A stretch of DNA of 31,154 nucleotides, taken from positions 1 through 31,154 of the forward strand of contig DATJSO010000078.1 of NCBI GenBank assembly GCA_035504075.1, written 5' to 3'. The notes beneath the pieces are model-generated. The model was not told where the DNA came from and did not search any database. It saw only the letters and a list, made by a program, of their open reading frames with translations. A program made the translations under genes and the position numbers. Source of the stretch: DATARH01 sp035504075 (GTDB taxonomy: Bacteria; Pseudomonadota; Alphaproteobacteria; ATCC43930; CGMCC-115725). This document shows positions 17,745 through 25,905 of this stretch, piece by piece. Position 1 is the first letter of the stretch; each line of letters starts with the position of its first letter.

Positions 17745-19454
17745 CTACTCCGCCGCCTTTTGGCGTGGCTCGGGCCGAGCGGCGGGCGCAGCGTCTTCGC
17801 GAGGGGCGGCGGCACCGTATGTCGCCGGGCCGCGCAACATCGAGGCAACCGCAGCGACGAGCGACATCGCAGCGGCGATGTAGAACGCCAGACGCAGCCC
17901 GTCCATCAGCGGTGCTCCGATCAGTCGCGGAAAGAACTCGCGGCCCAATACGAGTGTCCTGGCATGAGCCGAAAGATGCGCCAGCAGTGCGGGCGGCAGC
18001 AGGTGCTGCATCGGGTTGTAGCCGAGGAAAGCGGCAAACAGCGCCGCGGTCGGCGGCAATGTCGCGACCGCGGCGGCCGCCTGCGGCGCGATGCCGGCGG
18101 CGACCAGCCCGTCGTTGACCGCCGGCGGCAGGGTCCCTGCAAGGGTCACGATGATGACCGAGAAGAACAGGATCATCGACAGGACCATGCCGGAATTCTG
18201 CAATGTCGCGCGCATGCCGGAGGCGACGCCGCGCTCGGCGGCCGGCACCGAACTCATGATCGAAGCGGTGTTCGGCGAGGAGAACAGTCCGAGGCCAAAG
18301 CCCAGCGTAAACAGGATCAGCGCGAACGGCAGGTACGCGAAATCCGCGCTCAGCTGCGCCAGCAGCACAAACCCGGCCGTCGCCAACAGCATGCCGGCCG
18401 TCGCGAACAGGCGCGCGCCGTAGCGATCGGACAAATAGCCCGACAGCGGCCCGACCAGATAGCCGACCATCATCGGCAGCATGTAAATTCCGGCCCATAG
18501 CGGCGTCACGTCGAACGCGTAGCCATGCAGCGGCAACCACACGCCCTGCAGCCAGATCACCAGCAGGAACTGCACGCCGCCGCGGGCGATGCCGGCGAGC
18601 CAGCCGGCAATATTGCCCGCTGCGAAGGCGCGGATGCGGAACAGCCCGAAGCGGAACATCGGGTTGCGGACCTTGGTCTCGAAATAGATGAATAGCGCAA
18701 GCAGCGCCGCGCCGGCGCCGAGGCCGATATCGACCCACGGGTTGCTCCAGCCCGTCATCGCATGGCCGTGAGGCAGCAGCCCGTAGGTCAGCGCGACGAG
18801 CAGGATCGTCAGCCCCAGCCCGAACATCACATTGCCGAGCGGGTCGAGCTTCTCGCCGCGGCGCGGTCTCGCGCTTTCCTGCAGGCGAAATCGCGCCCAC
18901 AGCGTGCCGGCGACGCCGACCGGCACGCTGACGGCAAAAACGATGCGCCATTGGATGACCGCCAGGATGCCGCCGAGGATCAGCCCCGCCACCGAGCCGA
19001 AAACGAGAGCGACCTGATTCGTGCCGAGCGCCACGCCGCGGCGGTGCGGCGGAAACACATCGGTCAGGATCGCCGCGCTGTTGGCGAATAAAAAGGCGGC
19101 GCCGACACCCTGGACGAGGCGGAAGGCAATGATTTCAAGCGCGCCGGCGGCGCCGCCGCTCCACGTCAGGGTCAGCGCCAGGGAGGCGACGGTAAACACC
19201 GCGAAACCGAGCGTGTACATGCGCACGCGCCCGAAAACGTCGGAGGCGCGGCCGACCGTCACCAGCAACGTCGTCGTGACGACGTTGTAGCCCATCAAGA
19301 TCCACAGCAGCAGGCTGGTGTTTGAAGGCGTCAGCGGGTCGACGCCAAGGCCGCGGAAAATGCTCGGCAACGCGATCAGGACAATGCTGCTGTTCATGCC
19401 GGCCATGAAAACGCCAAGCGTCGTGTTGGTCAGCGCGGTCCATTGCGGTTTCAT
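17745..19454 (-). CDS. MFS multidrug exporter, DHA2 family (EmrB/QacA-like, 14 TM)
   Basis: From ATG 19454 the protein has 569 residues with about 14 hydrophobic helices. MFS motif A is at 68-80 ('GRASDVFGRVRMY'), a motif B-like 'FRLVQGVGAAF' follows, and an antiporter motif C-like stretch ends in 'GLILGGIL'. The start 'MKPQWTALTNTTLGVFMAGM' is typical of DHA2 proteins; the frame is open 200 codons further upstream but overlaps ftsK on the other strand and is not coding-like. The large loop near the C-terminus is Pro/Ala-rich. It is probably a proton-driven drug or metabolite exporter. No EmrA-like adaptor or TetR regulator is adjacent. Confidence 0.92.
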   Translation of the reverse strand: MKPQWTALTNTTLGVFMAGMNSSIVLIALPSIFRGLGVDPLTPSNTSLLLWILMGYNVVTTTLLVTVGRASDVFGRVRMYTLGFAVFTVASLALTLTWSGGAAGALEIIAFRLVQGVGAAFLFANSAAILTDVFPPHRRGVALGTNQVALVFGSVAGLILGGILAVIQWRIVFAVSVPVGVAGTLWARFRLQESARPRRGEKLDPLGNVMFGLGLTILLVALTYGLLPHGHAMTGWSNPWVDIGLGAGAALLALFIYFETKVRNPMFRFGLFRIRAFAAGNIAGWLAGIARGGVQFLLVIWLQGVWLPLHGYAFDVTPLWAGIYMLPMMVGYLVGPLSGYLSDRYGARLFATAGMLLATAGFVLLAQLSADFAYLPFALILFTLGFGLGLFSSPNTASIMSSVPAAERGVASGMRATLQNSGMVLSMILFFSVIIVTLAGTLPPAVNDGLVAAGIAPQAAAAVATLPPTAALFAAFLGYNPMQHLLPPALLAHLSAHARTLVLGREFFPRLIGAPLMDGLRLAFYIAAAMSLVAAVASMLRGPATYGAAAPREDAAPAARPEPRQKAAE

Positions 19455-19663
19455 CAGTCGGCAGTCGCGGTCTGCAGCCGTGGTCTCCTGCCTGTTAACG
19501 CCTGCGGCGAGCGGGCGGCCGCCGGCGCGCTTGCCGGCGCCGCCGGCAATCGCGCCAGCAGCGTTGGAAGAGGCGTTTGCGCGCGCCCGCGGCGTGCTAT
19601 AGCAGGGAGTGCCGACGGCGGCTGGGGGGCCGCAGTCGGCGCGGGTCGAGGAGGGCAAGGGGG

Positions 19664-22108
19664 ATGCCCAGGACGGCGCAATTCGCCATTCGCCGCGGCC
19701 ATGCCCGCGGCTTTTCGTGGAACCGCTTTCGCCGCGTCTGGCACGAGCGGCTGGCCGGATTCGCCAGGCGCGTGCGTGCCGGCACGGGCTTCGCGCTGGC
19801 GTCGGCGAGCCTGCTGTTGCTGCTGACGCTGCTGACCTACAGCCGGTCAGACGCCTCGCTCGACACCGCTTCGGCCGCCTCCCCAGCCAATTATGTCGGC
19901 CGCGGCGGCGCGATCGTCGCCGATATTCTGATGCAAAGCGTCGGGCTGGCGGCCTACCTCCTGCCGGCCGTCCTGCTCGGTTGGGCGTTCCGGTTGTTGC
20001 TGCAGCGGCCGGTGCACCGTCCCGTGCGGCGGTGCCTGCTGCTGCTGCCGACATTCTTCTTCGGCGCTTTCGCCTGCTCGATCCTGCATCCCGCGCTGGC
20101 GCTGCCGGCCGGATCCGGAGGCGCGCTAGGCTGGCTTGCCCTGGCGTTCGTGCGGCGCGTCGGGCTTGCTGCCGCCGCCTTGCCGCTCGCGATGGCGGCG
20201 GCCGCGCTGCTGGCGTGGCTGCTGCTGGCGATCATCGGCCTGTCGCCGGGCGACTGGCGCGAACTGGGGCAGGGCGCCGGCCGCGTCGCGCGCCTGTCGG
20301 GGCATGGCACCGCCGCTGCGGCCGGCATCGCCGGCCGGCTGTTTTTGGCGTGGCGCGAGCGCCGCGCGGCAGACCGCCGCGCGGCTGCGTCCGGCGCGCC
20401 CGTTCGCCCGCCGCCTCCCGACAGGCGGCCCGCGCCGCAATTTGCCGCTGCGGCCGCCGCCCCGGCGCCCGACCCGATGCCGGCGGAAGCGCTCGCCGCC
20501 GGCCGCTTCGTCCGCCTCGTCATGCCGCGGCCAAAGCAGCCGCCGGCCGGCCGCCGCGCCGATGCGGAAGCGCAGCCCGCCCTCGACTTGCGGCACGACG
20601 ACGAGCCGATCCTGCCGACGATGTCGCTGCTGACAAAGCCGCCGGCCGCTCGCGCCGAAGCGGTCGACGAGGAGGCGCTCGCCAAGAACGCCCGCATGCT
20701 CGAAGCGGTACTCGAGGATTACGGCGTACGCGGCCAGATCGTGCAGGTGCGCCCCGGCCCGGTGGTAACCTTGTACGAATTGGAGCCGGCGCCCGGCATC
20801 AAGGCCTCGCGCGTCATCGGGCTGGCCGACGACATCGCCCGCTCGATGAGCGCGATTTCGGTGCGCGTCGCGGTCGTTCCGGGCCGCACCGTCATCGGCA
20901 TCGAATTGCCCAATCTGAAGGCCGAGACCGTGTTCCTGCGCGAATTGCTCGATTCGCCAGCCTATGAAAAACATGCCGGCCGACTCGTCATCGCGCTCGG
21001 CAAGGACATCTCCGGCGAGCCGGTCATCGCCGATCTGGCGCGCATGCCGCATCTCCTGATCGCCGGCACGACCGGTTCGGGCAAGTCGGTCGGCATCAAC
21101 ACGATGATCCTGTCGATCCTCTACCGGATGACGCCCGACGCCTGCAAATTCATCATGGTCGATCCGAAGATGCTTGAATTGTCGGTCTATGACGGAATTC
21201 CGCATCTGTTGGCGCCGGTCGTGACCGAGCCAAAGAAAGCGGTGCTCGCGCTGAAATGGGTCGTCCGCGAGATGGAGAGCCGCTACCAGAAGATGTCAAA
21301 GCTCGGGGTGCGCAACATCGAGGGCTACAACGCGCGCATCCGCGAGGCGGCGGAGAAGGGCGAAAACCTGGTTCGCAAGGTGCAGACCGGGTTCGATCCG
21401 GGAACCGGGCAGCCGGTCTTCGAAGAGCAGCCGTTCGACGCGTGCGAACTGCCGCTGATTATCGTCGTCGTCGACGAGATGGCCGATCTGATGCTGGTCG
21501 CCGGCAAGGACATCGAGGCGGCCGTGCAGCGCCTGGCGCAGATGGCGCGCGCCGCCGGCATCCACCTGATCACCGCGACGCAGCGCCCTTCGGTCGATGT
21601 CATCACCGGCACGATCAAGGCCAATTTTCCGACCCGCATCAGCTTTCAGGTCACCTCCAAGATCGACAGCCGCACGATCTTGGGCGAAGGCGGCGCCGAG
21701 CAGCTCCTCGGCCGCGGCGACATGCTCTACATGGCGGGCGGCGGGCGCGTGACGCGCGTGCACGGGCCGTTTGTGTCGGACGAGGAAGTCGAGCGCGTCG
21801 TCTCGTTCCTGAAGTCGCGCGGCGAGCCTGCCTACATCGACGACATCACCGAAGACGACGGCACCGGCAGCGCCAGCCTCGACGGGTTCGGCGGCGACGA
21901 GGAAGGCGGCTCGGGCAACGATCTCTACGATCAGGCCGTCGCGCTCGTCACCCGCGAGCGCAAGGCCTCGACAAGCTTTGTCCAGCGCCATCTGCAGATC
22001 GGCTACAACCGCGCCGCGCGGCTCATCGAACGCATGGAAGCAGAAGGCGTCGTCAGCCAGGCCAACCACGTCGGCAAACGCGATGTCCTCGCCCCGCCGC
22101 CACGGTAA
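19664..22108 (+). CDS. ftsK: DNA translocase FtsK
   Basis: The 814-residue protein couples septum formation to chromosome segregation. It has four N-terminal membrane helices (about 43-190), a low-complexity Ala/Pro/Arg linker (about 220-320), and the RecA-like motor with Walker A GTTGSGKS at 468-475 and Walker B 'IIVVVDEMADL'. The C-terminal gamma winged-helix domain ('LYDQAVALV ... RHLQIGYNRAARLIERMEAEGVVS') recognises chromosome-orienting sequences. The ATG at 19664 is preceded by GAGGAGGGCAAGG. It diverges from the MFS gene and converges with the response-regulator gene. Confidence 0.96.
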   Translation: MPRTAQFAIRRGHARGFSWNRFRRVWHERLAGFARRVRAGTGFALASASLLLLLTLLTYSRSDASLDTASAASPANYVGRGGAIVADILMQSVGLAAYLLPAVLLGWAFRLLLQRPVHRPVRRCLLLLPTFFFGAFACSILHPALALPAGSGGALGWLALAFVRRVGLAAAALPLAMAAAALLAWLLLAIIGLSPGDWRELGQGAGRVARLSGHGTAAAAGIAGRLFLAWRERRAADRRAAASGAPVRPPPPDRRPAPQFAAAAAAPAPDPMPAEALAAGRFVRLVMPRPKQPPAGRRADAEAQPALDLRHDDEPILPTMSLLTKPPAARAEAVDEEALAKNARMLEAVLEDYGVRGQIVQVRPGPVVTLYELEPAPGIKASRVIGLADDIARSMSAISVRVAVVPGRTVIGIELPNLKAETVFLRELLDSPAYEKHAGRLVIALGKDISGEPVIADLARMPHLLIAGTTGSGKSVGINTMILSILYRMTPDACKFIMVDPKMLELSVYDGIPHLLAPVVTEPKKAVLALKWVVREMESRYQKMSKLGVRNIEGYNARIREAAEKGENLVRKVQTGFDPGTGQPVFEEQPFDACELPLIIVVVDEMADLMLVAGKDIEAAVQRLAQMARAAGIHLITATQRPSVDVITGTIKANFPTRISFQVTSKIDSRTILGEGGAEQLLGRGDMLYMAGGGRVTRVHGPFVSDEEVERVVSFLKSRGEPAYIDDITEDDGTGSASLDGFGGDEEGGSGNDLYDQAVALVTRERKASTSFVQRHLQIGYNRAARLIERMEAEGVVSQANHVGKRDVLAPPPR

Positions 22109-22165
22109 CGGCTGAGAGCCTTCGCGGCGCGCCGCAAGCGGTCATCCGTCCGAATGGGCAACGGA

Positions 22166-22564
22166 TCAGTGGACCAGGATGCTGGCGATGCGCCGGTCCA
22201 ACACGGTTTTAACCGTGCTCAAAAAACCCAGATAATCGATTGGTTTGGCCGCAAAACCAGCGCAGTATCTCTCGTCAGCTGCAGCGCCGGTGCTATCCGG
22301 CGAGGCCGTTGTTGTAATGATCGGTATGTCCCAGGTGCGCTGATCCGCTTTGAGCGCAAGTGCAACCTGTATGCCGGACATATCGGGTAACCCGAGATCG
22401 AGAATGATCAGTTCCGGAAGGACGGCTCTGGCCATATCGATCCCGGATTGGCCCGTTGTCGCTTCCAGTACGTCATAGCCGCGCGGTCCAAGTATCGCGG
22501 CAAACAACCGTCGGCTTGGCGCGTCATCGTCGATAACGAGAACGCATACTTGCTCATTTACCAT
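22166..22564 (-). CDS. Single-domain response regulator (CheY/DivK-like receiver)
   Basis: The 132-residue protein is a lone receiver domain. It shows the acidic pair Asp12/Asp13 ('VIDDDAPSRR'), phosphoacceptor Asp56 in 'ILDLGLPDMSG', a Thr switch position near 86 and Lys107 in 'AAKPID'. No output domain is attached, so it should act by protein-protein contact in a phosphorelay. No histidine kinase is in view. Its ATG overlaps the end of a possible small upstream membrane-protein frame by 11 bases, which would allow translational coupling. It converges with ftsK. Confidence 0.9.
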   Translation of the reverse strand: MVNEQVCVLVIDDDAPSRRLFAAILGPRGYDVLEATTGQSGIDMARAVLPELIILDLGLPDMSGIQVALALKADQRTWDIPIITTTASPDSTGAAADERYCAGFAAKPIDYLGFLSTVKTVLDRRIASILVH

Positions 22565-22763
22565 GGGTCCGGCTCGCTGTTCTTGACGTTTCGTAATGAG
22601 CTTGGGAATGGCGGTTGCGGCGAAGACATCGCGGAAACCGCGCGGAGAGGGTTGGTTGTTCGTCGCCCATCTTGCCGATGATGCGGCCGACGAGCAGCCC
22701 GATGGGAAGTGACGACGTGACCCATCCGGCCGCAATCAACGTAAATATTCCGATGCCGCACAT
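22554..22763 (-). CDS. Possible small single-pass membrane protein
   Basis: This 69-codon frame begins 'MCGIGIFTLIAAGWVTSSLP' and forms a convincing membrane segment (about 4-27) followed by 'GRIIGKMGDEQP'. AAGG lies seven bases upstream. The second half is Arg/His/Ser-rich with rarer codons and looks less protein-like, so the true gene may have lost its original stop, or may not be real. It overlaps the receiver-domain start by 11 bases. I know no family for it. Confidence 0.4.
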   Translation of the reverse strand: MCGIGIFTLIAAGWVTSSLPIGLLVGRIIGKMGDEQPTLSARFPRCLRRNRHSQAHYETSRTASRTHGK

Positions 22764-22792
22764 CGCATCCCTTGCTGCGCTTATCTTGTAAA

Positions 22793-22834
22793 ATTCTTAA
22801 TGATAATCTATAATTTGGTGTCATCATTAAGAAT
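22793..22834. promoter_or_regulatory. 12-bp perfect inverted repeat, likely operator
   Basis: ATTCTTAATGAT (22793-22804) is repeated in perfect inverse at 22823-22834 with an 18-base AT-rich spacer. Centre-to-centre distance is 30 bases, close to three helical turns. It lies 30-70 bases before the small membrane-protein start, in the expected promoter zone. A hairpin role is possible, but the AT-rich stem and position favour a protein-binding site. Confidence 0.5.
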
Positions 22835-22910
22835 CTTTAATATATGTTGGCTCGCATCTAGAGAATCGACATCGGCGCAGACAAGTTCCATGCACGTCGG
22901 GTCATTTAGG

Positions 22911-22925
22911 TTGCATCTGATGCAA
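22911..22925. promoter_or_regulatory. 15-bp palindrome TTGCAT-N3-ATGCAA
   Basis: A perfect six-base dyad with three-base centre in the same spacer, about 150 bases upstream of the small membrane-protein start. Its size fits a dimeric regulator site; the regulator is not identified. Confidence 0.3.
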
Positions 22926-23230
22926 ATGCCGCTGATCCGACGCGAAGCCGCAAAGCACCATCGCGTTGCGATCCGATCTGACCCGCTGCAGCTTGGCCGG
23001 CATACTGACCGGTTCAGAGCGTAAGACACGCTCCGGTGTGATGGGCGCTTCGGAGCCGCTGCCGGTCGGCCAGGTTGACGGCGTGCCGCATGCGGTGGCA
23101 GCGGCAAACGAAACGCGAGCCGACTATTCTGGCGTGCCGCTGCCGCGGAAGCGACTGCGATGGCGAAGGCCGACCCGGATGCGCCGATCGCGCCGCGACC
23201 GCGTCGGCGGAATGCGGCCGTTGGTTGCGG

Positions 23231-23557
23231 CTAGGGGTGCGGACCCCAGGGCGCGGCGTGCAGCAGCTTTACTTCCTGGGTCATGACGAGCGGCCGGAAT
23301 TTCGCCGCGAAGCCCTCGACGAAATCCCTATCGGCGAAGACGGCCGCCCAATGTGCCCGGCGATCCGCGTCATCCTCGAACTTCCACAAATGCACAAGCT
23401 GGTTGATCGTGCCGGTGTCGCTCTGGAAGTAGCCGACGAGGTGCTTGTCGTGGCCGCCCTTGTGCAGCGCCGGAAAGCCCAGCTCCTGGTACAGCTTTAC
23501 GGCTTCCGCCATGGCGCCGACCCGCAGCGTGTAGGTGCGCAGTTCGTAGAGTGCCAT
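23231..23557 (-). CDS. NIPSNAP family protein
   Basis: The 108-residue protein begins 'MALYELRTYTLRVG' and contains 'GYFQSDTGTINQLVHLWKFE' and 'FRPLVMTQEVKLL', the signature of the NIPSNAP family, a dimeric ferredoxin-like (ABM-type) fold. Bacterial members are often encoded near catabolic or biosynthetic enzymes, and their reaction is mostly unknown. It is third in a same-strand row after leuA and a 67-residue gene, with gaps of 46 bases each, so it is probably co-transcribed. No signal peptide is present. Confidence 0.9.
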   Translation of the reverse strand: MALYELRTYTLRVGAMAEAVKLYQELGFPALHKGGHDKHLVGYFQSDTGTINQLVHLWKFEDDADRRAHWAAVFADRDFVEGFAAKFRPLVMTQEVKLLHAAPWGPHP

Positions 23558-23603
23558 TCAATCCCTCCGATGCTTGATGCGGCGCGCTATTCAGGCGACC
23601 CAG

Positions 23604-23807
23604 TCACGAATCGGGAGCGGCGCCGTCGCGCAAGACGGCGATCGCGCGGCTGAAGGGCTGGGCGACCTCCCAGCTCTCACCGGTGGACATGAAAAGCTTG
23701 GTTCTGTCGCCGCCGGTACCGGACGGCATCGCGCCGACGATATGGTCGGTGTTCACCAGGACGCGCAGTTCCGGGATCATGTCCTTCCTGACGTAGAGCA
23801 GGAACAT
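23604..23807 (-). CDS. Small conserved-looking beta-rich protein, unknown function
   Basis: This 67-residue frame sits between leuA and the NIPSNAP gene with 46-base gaps on both sides, and has GGAG just before its ATG. It reads 'MFLLYVRKDMIPELRVLVNT' then 'DHIVGAMP', 'TKLFMSTGESWEVAQPF' and 'AIAVL'. This alternating strand pattern with a 'STGE' turn resembles small FlbD-like or SH3-like beta proteins, but the likeness is weak. Codon use fits the genome. I do not know its function. Confidence 0.65.
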   Translation of the reverse strand: MFLLYVRKDMIPELRVLVNTDHIVGAMPSGTGGDRTKLFMSTGESWEVAQPFSRAIAVLRDGAAPDS

Positions 23808-23853
23808 CTCCGACTCCGTTGTAGGCCGCCGGGCAAAGGCCGGTGCGCCAGGT

Positions 23854-25551
23854 TCAGCGGCCGCGCTGGCGCGCCATCGCGCGGCCGGCGGCGCTCGCCA
23901 CCGCCTTCAGCGACGCGGTGACGATATCGCTGTCGAGGCCGACGCCATAGAGGGTTTCGTCCGGATCCTGTCGCCGGCCGCTGCGAATCTGGACATAGGC
24001 GGCGGCCTGCGCGTCGGCGCCGGCGCCCACCGCGTTTTCGTGATAGTCGAGAAAGGTCACGTCAATGCCGCAATCCTTCCTCAGCGCATCGACAAACGCG
24101 GCGATCGGACCGTTGCCGACGCCTTCGATGCGCTTTTCGCTGCCATCGATCTCGACCGTCGCATCGATGCGCCGCTCGCCGGGGCGGGGTTCCGGCAACA
24201 GCGTATAATCGACCAGGCGAACGGCGACGCGCTCCAGGTAGCTTGCCTTGAAAAGCAGCCAGATGTCCCCGCTGGTCAATTCCTTGCCGGTGCGGTCGGC
24301 AACCTCCTGGACGATTTTCGAAAATTCGATCTGCAGATTGCGCGGCAAGTCGAGGCCGTGGTCGGCCTTCAGCACATAGGCGGCCCCCGCCTTGCCCGAC
24401 TGGCTGTTGACGCGGATCACCGCCTCGTAGCTGCGCCCCAGATCCTTCGGGTCGATCGGCAGGTAGGGTACTTCCCAGAGATCGTCGTTGCGCGTGTCGA
24501 GCGCCTCGAAACCCTTTTTGATCGCATCCTGGTGCGAACCGGAAAACGCCGTGTAGACGAGTTCGCCGGCGTAGGGATGGCGCGGGTGCACCGGCAATTG
24601 GTTGCAGTATTCGACGGTGCGGACGATCGCGTCGATGTCATGGATGTCGAGGCCGGGGTCGATGCCCTGGCTGAACAGGTTCAACGCCAGTGTCATGACA
24701 TCGACATTGCCGGTGCGCTCGCCGTTGCCGAACAGCGTGCCTTCGACCCGGTCGGCGCCGGCCATGACGCCCAGTTCGGCGGCGGCGACGGCGGTACCGC
24801 GGTCGTTGTGCGGATGCAGCGAGAGGACGATCGCGTCGCGGTCGCGGATGTTGCGGCCGAACCATTCGATCTGGTCGGCGTAGATGTTCGGCGTCGCCAT
24901 CTCGACCGTCGCCGGCAGGTTGAGGATGACCTTTTTTTCGGGCGTCGGCCGCCAGGCATCCATTACCGCCTCGCACACCTCGACCGCGTAGTCGAGTTCG
25001 GTGCCGGTGAAGCTTTCCGGCGAATACTGGTAGATCACATCGGTCTCGGGCATTTGCGCGGCAAGTTCGTGGATCAGCTTGGCGCCGCTGACGGCAATCT
25101 CGGTGATGCCGGCCTTGTCGAGGCCGAACACGACGCGGCGCTGCAGCGTCGAGGTCGAGTTGTAGAGATGCATGATCGCGCGCCTGGCGCCGCGGATCGA
25201 TGCGAAGCTGCGCTCGATCAGTTCCGGCCGGGCCTGCGTCAGCACCTGGATTGTCACGTCATCCGGCACGATGCCGTCCTCGATGATCTCGCGGATGAAC
25301 GTGAAGTCGGTCTCCGAGGCAGCCGGAAAGCCGACCTCGATCTCCTTGAAGCCGAGCTTGACCAGCGTTTCGAACATGCGGCGCTTGCGCTCGCGACCCA
25401 TCGGCTCGACGAGGGCCTGGTTGCCGTCGCGCAGATCGACCGAGCACCACAGCGGCGCCTTTGTCGTGACCCGCGACGGCCATTGCCGGTCGGGCAGGTT
25501 GATCGGGGCAAACGGGCGGTATTTGTGGATCGGCATCGTCGTGGGCATCAT
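23854..25551 (-). CDS. leuA: 2-isopropylmalate synthase
   Basis: The 565-residue enzyme joins acetyl-CoA and 2-ketoisovalerate in the first committed step of leucine synthesis. The catalytic barrel holds 'LRDGNQ' (Arg41, metal-binding Asp42), metal ligands His246/His248 in 'SLHPHND', and 'GNGERTGNVD' at 275-284. The C-terminal leucine-sensing domain follows (about 435-565, with 'RIDATVEIDG' and 'GPIAAFVDAL'), so feedback inhibition is expected. AGGAG lies four bases before the first of two adjacent ATGs; the second, at 25548, has better spacing. It has its own promoter and a 280-base leader (25552-25831), suggesting transcriptional or translational control. Two small genes follow. Confidence 0.96.
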   Translation of the reverse strand: MMPTTMPIHKYRPFAPINLPDRQWPSRVTTKAPLWCSVDLRDGNQALVEPMGRERKRRMFETLVKLGFKEIEVGFPAASETDFTFIREIIEDGIVPDDVTIQVLTQARPELIERSFASIRGARRAIMHLYNSTSTLQRRVVFGLDKAGITEIAVSGAKLIHELAAQMPETDVIYQYSPESFTGTELDYAVEVCEAVMDAWRPTPEKKVILNLPATVEMATPNIYADQIEWFGRNIRDRDAIVLSLHPHNDRGTAVAAAELGVMAGADRVEGTLFGNGERTGNVDVMTLALNLFSQGIDPGLDIHDIDAIVRTVEYCNQLPVHPRHPYAGELVYTAFSGSHQDAIKKGFEALDTRNDDLWEVPYLPIDPKDLGRSYEAVIRVNSQSGKAGAAYVLKADHGLDLPRNLQIEFSKIVQEVADRTGKELTSGDIWLLFKASYLERVAVRLVDYTLLPEPRPGERRIDATVEIDGSEKRIEGVGNGPIAAFVDALRKDCGIDVTFLDYHENAVGAGADAQAAAYVQIRSGRRQDPDETLYGVGLDSDIVTASLKAVASAAGRAMARQRGR

Positions 25552-25626
25552 CGAACTCCTGAGATCGCTGCCACCCCTTCACATCGAAGGAACGCGGCCG
25601 CAGCAAATGACGGTTTGCGCAGGCAA

Positions 25627-25651
25627 GGCCGGCGTGTTAACGCCGCCGGCC
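25627..25651 (-). promoter_or_regulatory. GC-rich hairpin in leuA leader
   Basis: GGCCGGCG (25627-25634) and CGCCGGCC (25644-25651) are perfect complements around a nine-base loop. In the leuA transcript the hairpin is followed by TTGCCT, a poor uridine run. Two smaller perfect dyads lie upstream at 25663-25677 and 25747-25761. Together they could form alternative leader folds, as in attenuators. Confidence 0.5.
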
Positions 25652-25783
25652 GGTGCTAAGTCGCTGCCGCAGGCAGCCCGGCGCAACCGGTACGCAGCGA
25701 TCAATCGCAATCATCGAAGCCATCAGGACACCCAGCGCAGAATACTGTTCCCGGGGGGAACGGACGAGCAAACGGAGGCGCCG

Positions 25784-25831
25784 CTAGGACGCCCGGACCG
25801 TAAGTCGCAGCTCGTTGCGCGCTTGGGTCAT
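25784..25831 (-). CDS. Putative leaderless leader peptide upstream of leuA
   Basis: A 15-codon frame, MTQARNELRLTVRAS then TAG, starts at 25831, about where transcription should begin (nine bases after the -10 box), so it would be translated without a 5' untranslated region. It has two leucines, one by the rare codon CTT beside rare CGA. Leaderless leader peptides are known for alphaproteobacterial trp attenuators; a leucine-attenuation role here is inferred. Confidence 0.5.
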   Translation of the reverse strand: MTQARNELRLTVRAS

Positions 25832-25840
25832 GCGGGCGGG

Positions 25841-25868
25841 ATATAACAATCGCCGGCGCGGAAGTCAA
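25841..25868 (-). promoter_or_regulatory. Sigma70-type promoter of leuA
   Basis: TTGACT (25868-25863) and TATATC (25845-25840) are separated by 17 bases, close to the housekeeping consensus. The predicted start is near 25831-25834, coinciding with the ATG of the leader peptide. It lies just after the stop of the methyltransferase gene. Confidence 0.7.
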
Positions 25869-25905
25869 CGCGGCGATCGCGACCCGCTGTCTGAACCGGG
25901 ATCTC

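Larger units (their letters stand above)
22764..23230. other. AT-rich intergenic spacer without a convincing gene
   Basis: This 467-base stretch is bounded by the small membrane-protein/response-regulator pair and the NIPSNAP gene. Its first 170 bases are markedly AT-rich for this genome and hold two inverted repeats (22793-22834 and 22911-22925). Open frames in it (for example 22808-23107 minus and 22966-23286 plus) lack codon bias, ribosome sites and recognisable motifs. It probably contains the promoter for the 22763-22166 pair. Confidence 0.6.

Noticed and set aside
22110..22165. GC-rich dyad between ftsK and the receiver gene considered as a terminator
   Set aside because: A stem can form, but no T run follows on either strand, so a Rho-independent terminator cannot be supported.
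24040..25659. Plus-strand open frame of 539 codons opposite leuA
   Set aside because: It is the mirror of leuA, with no ribosome site or domain.
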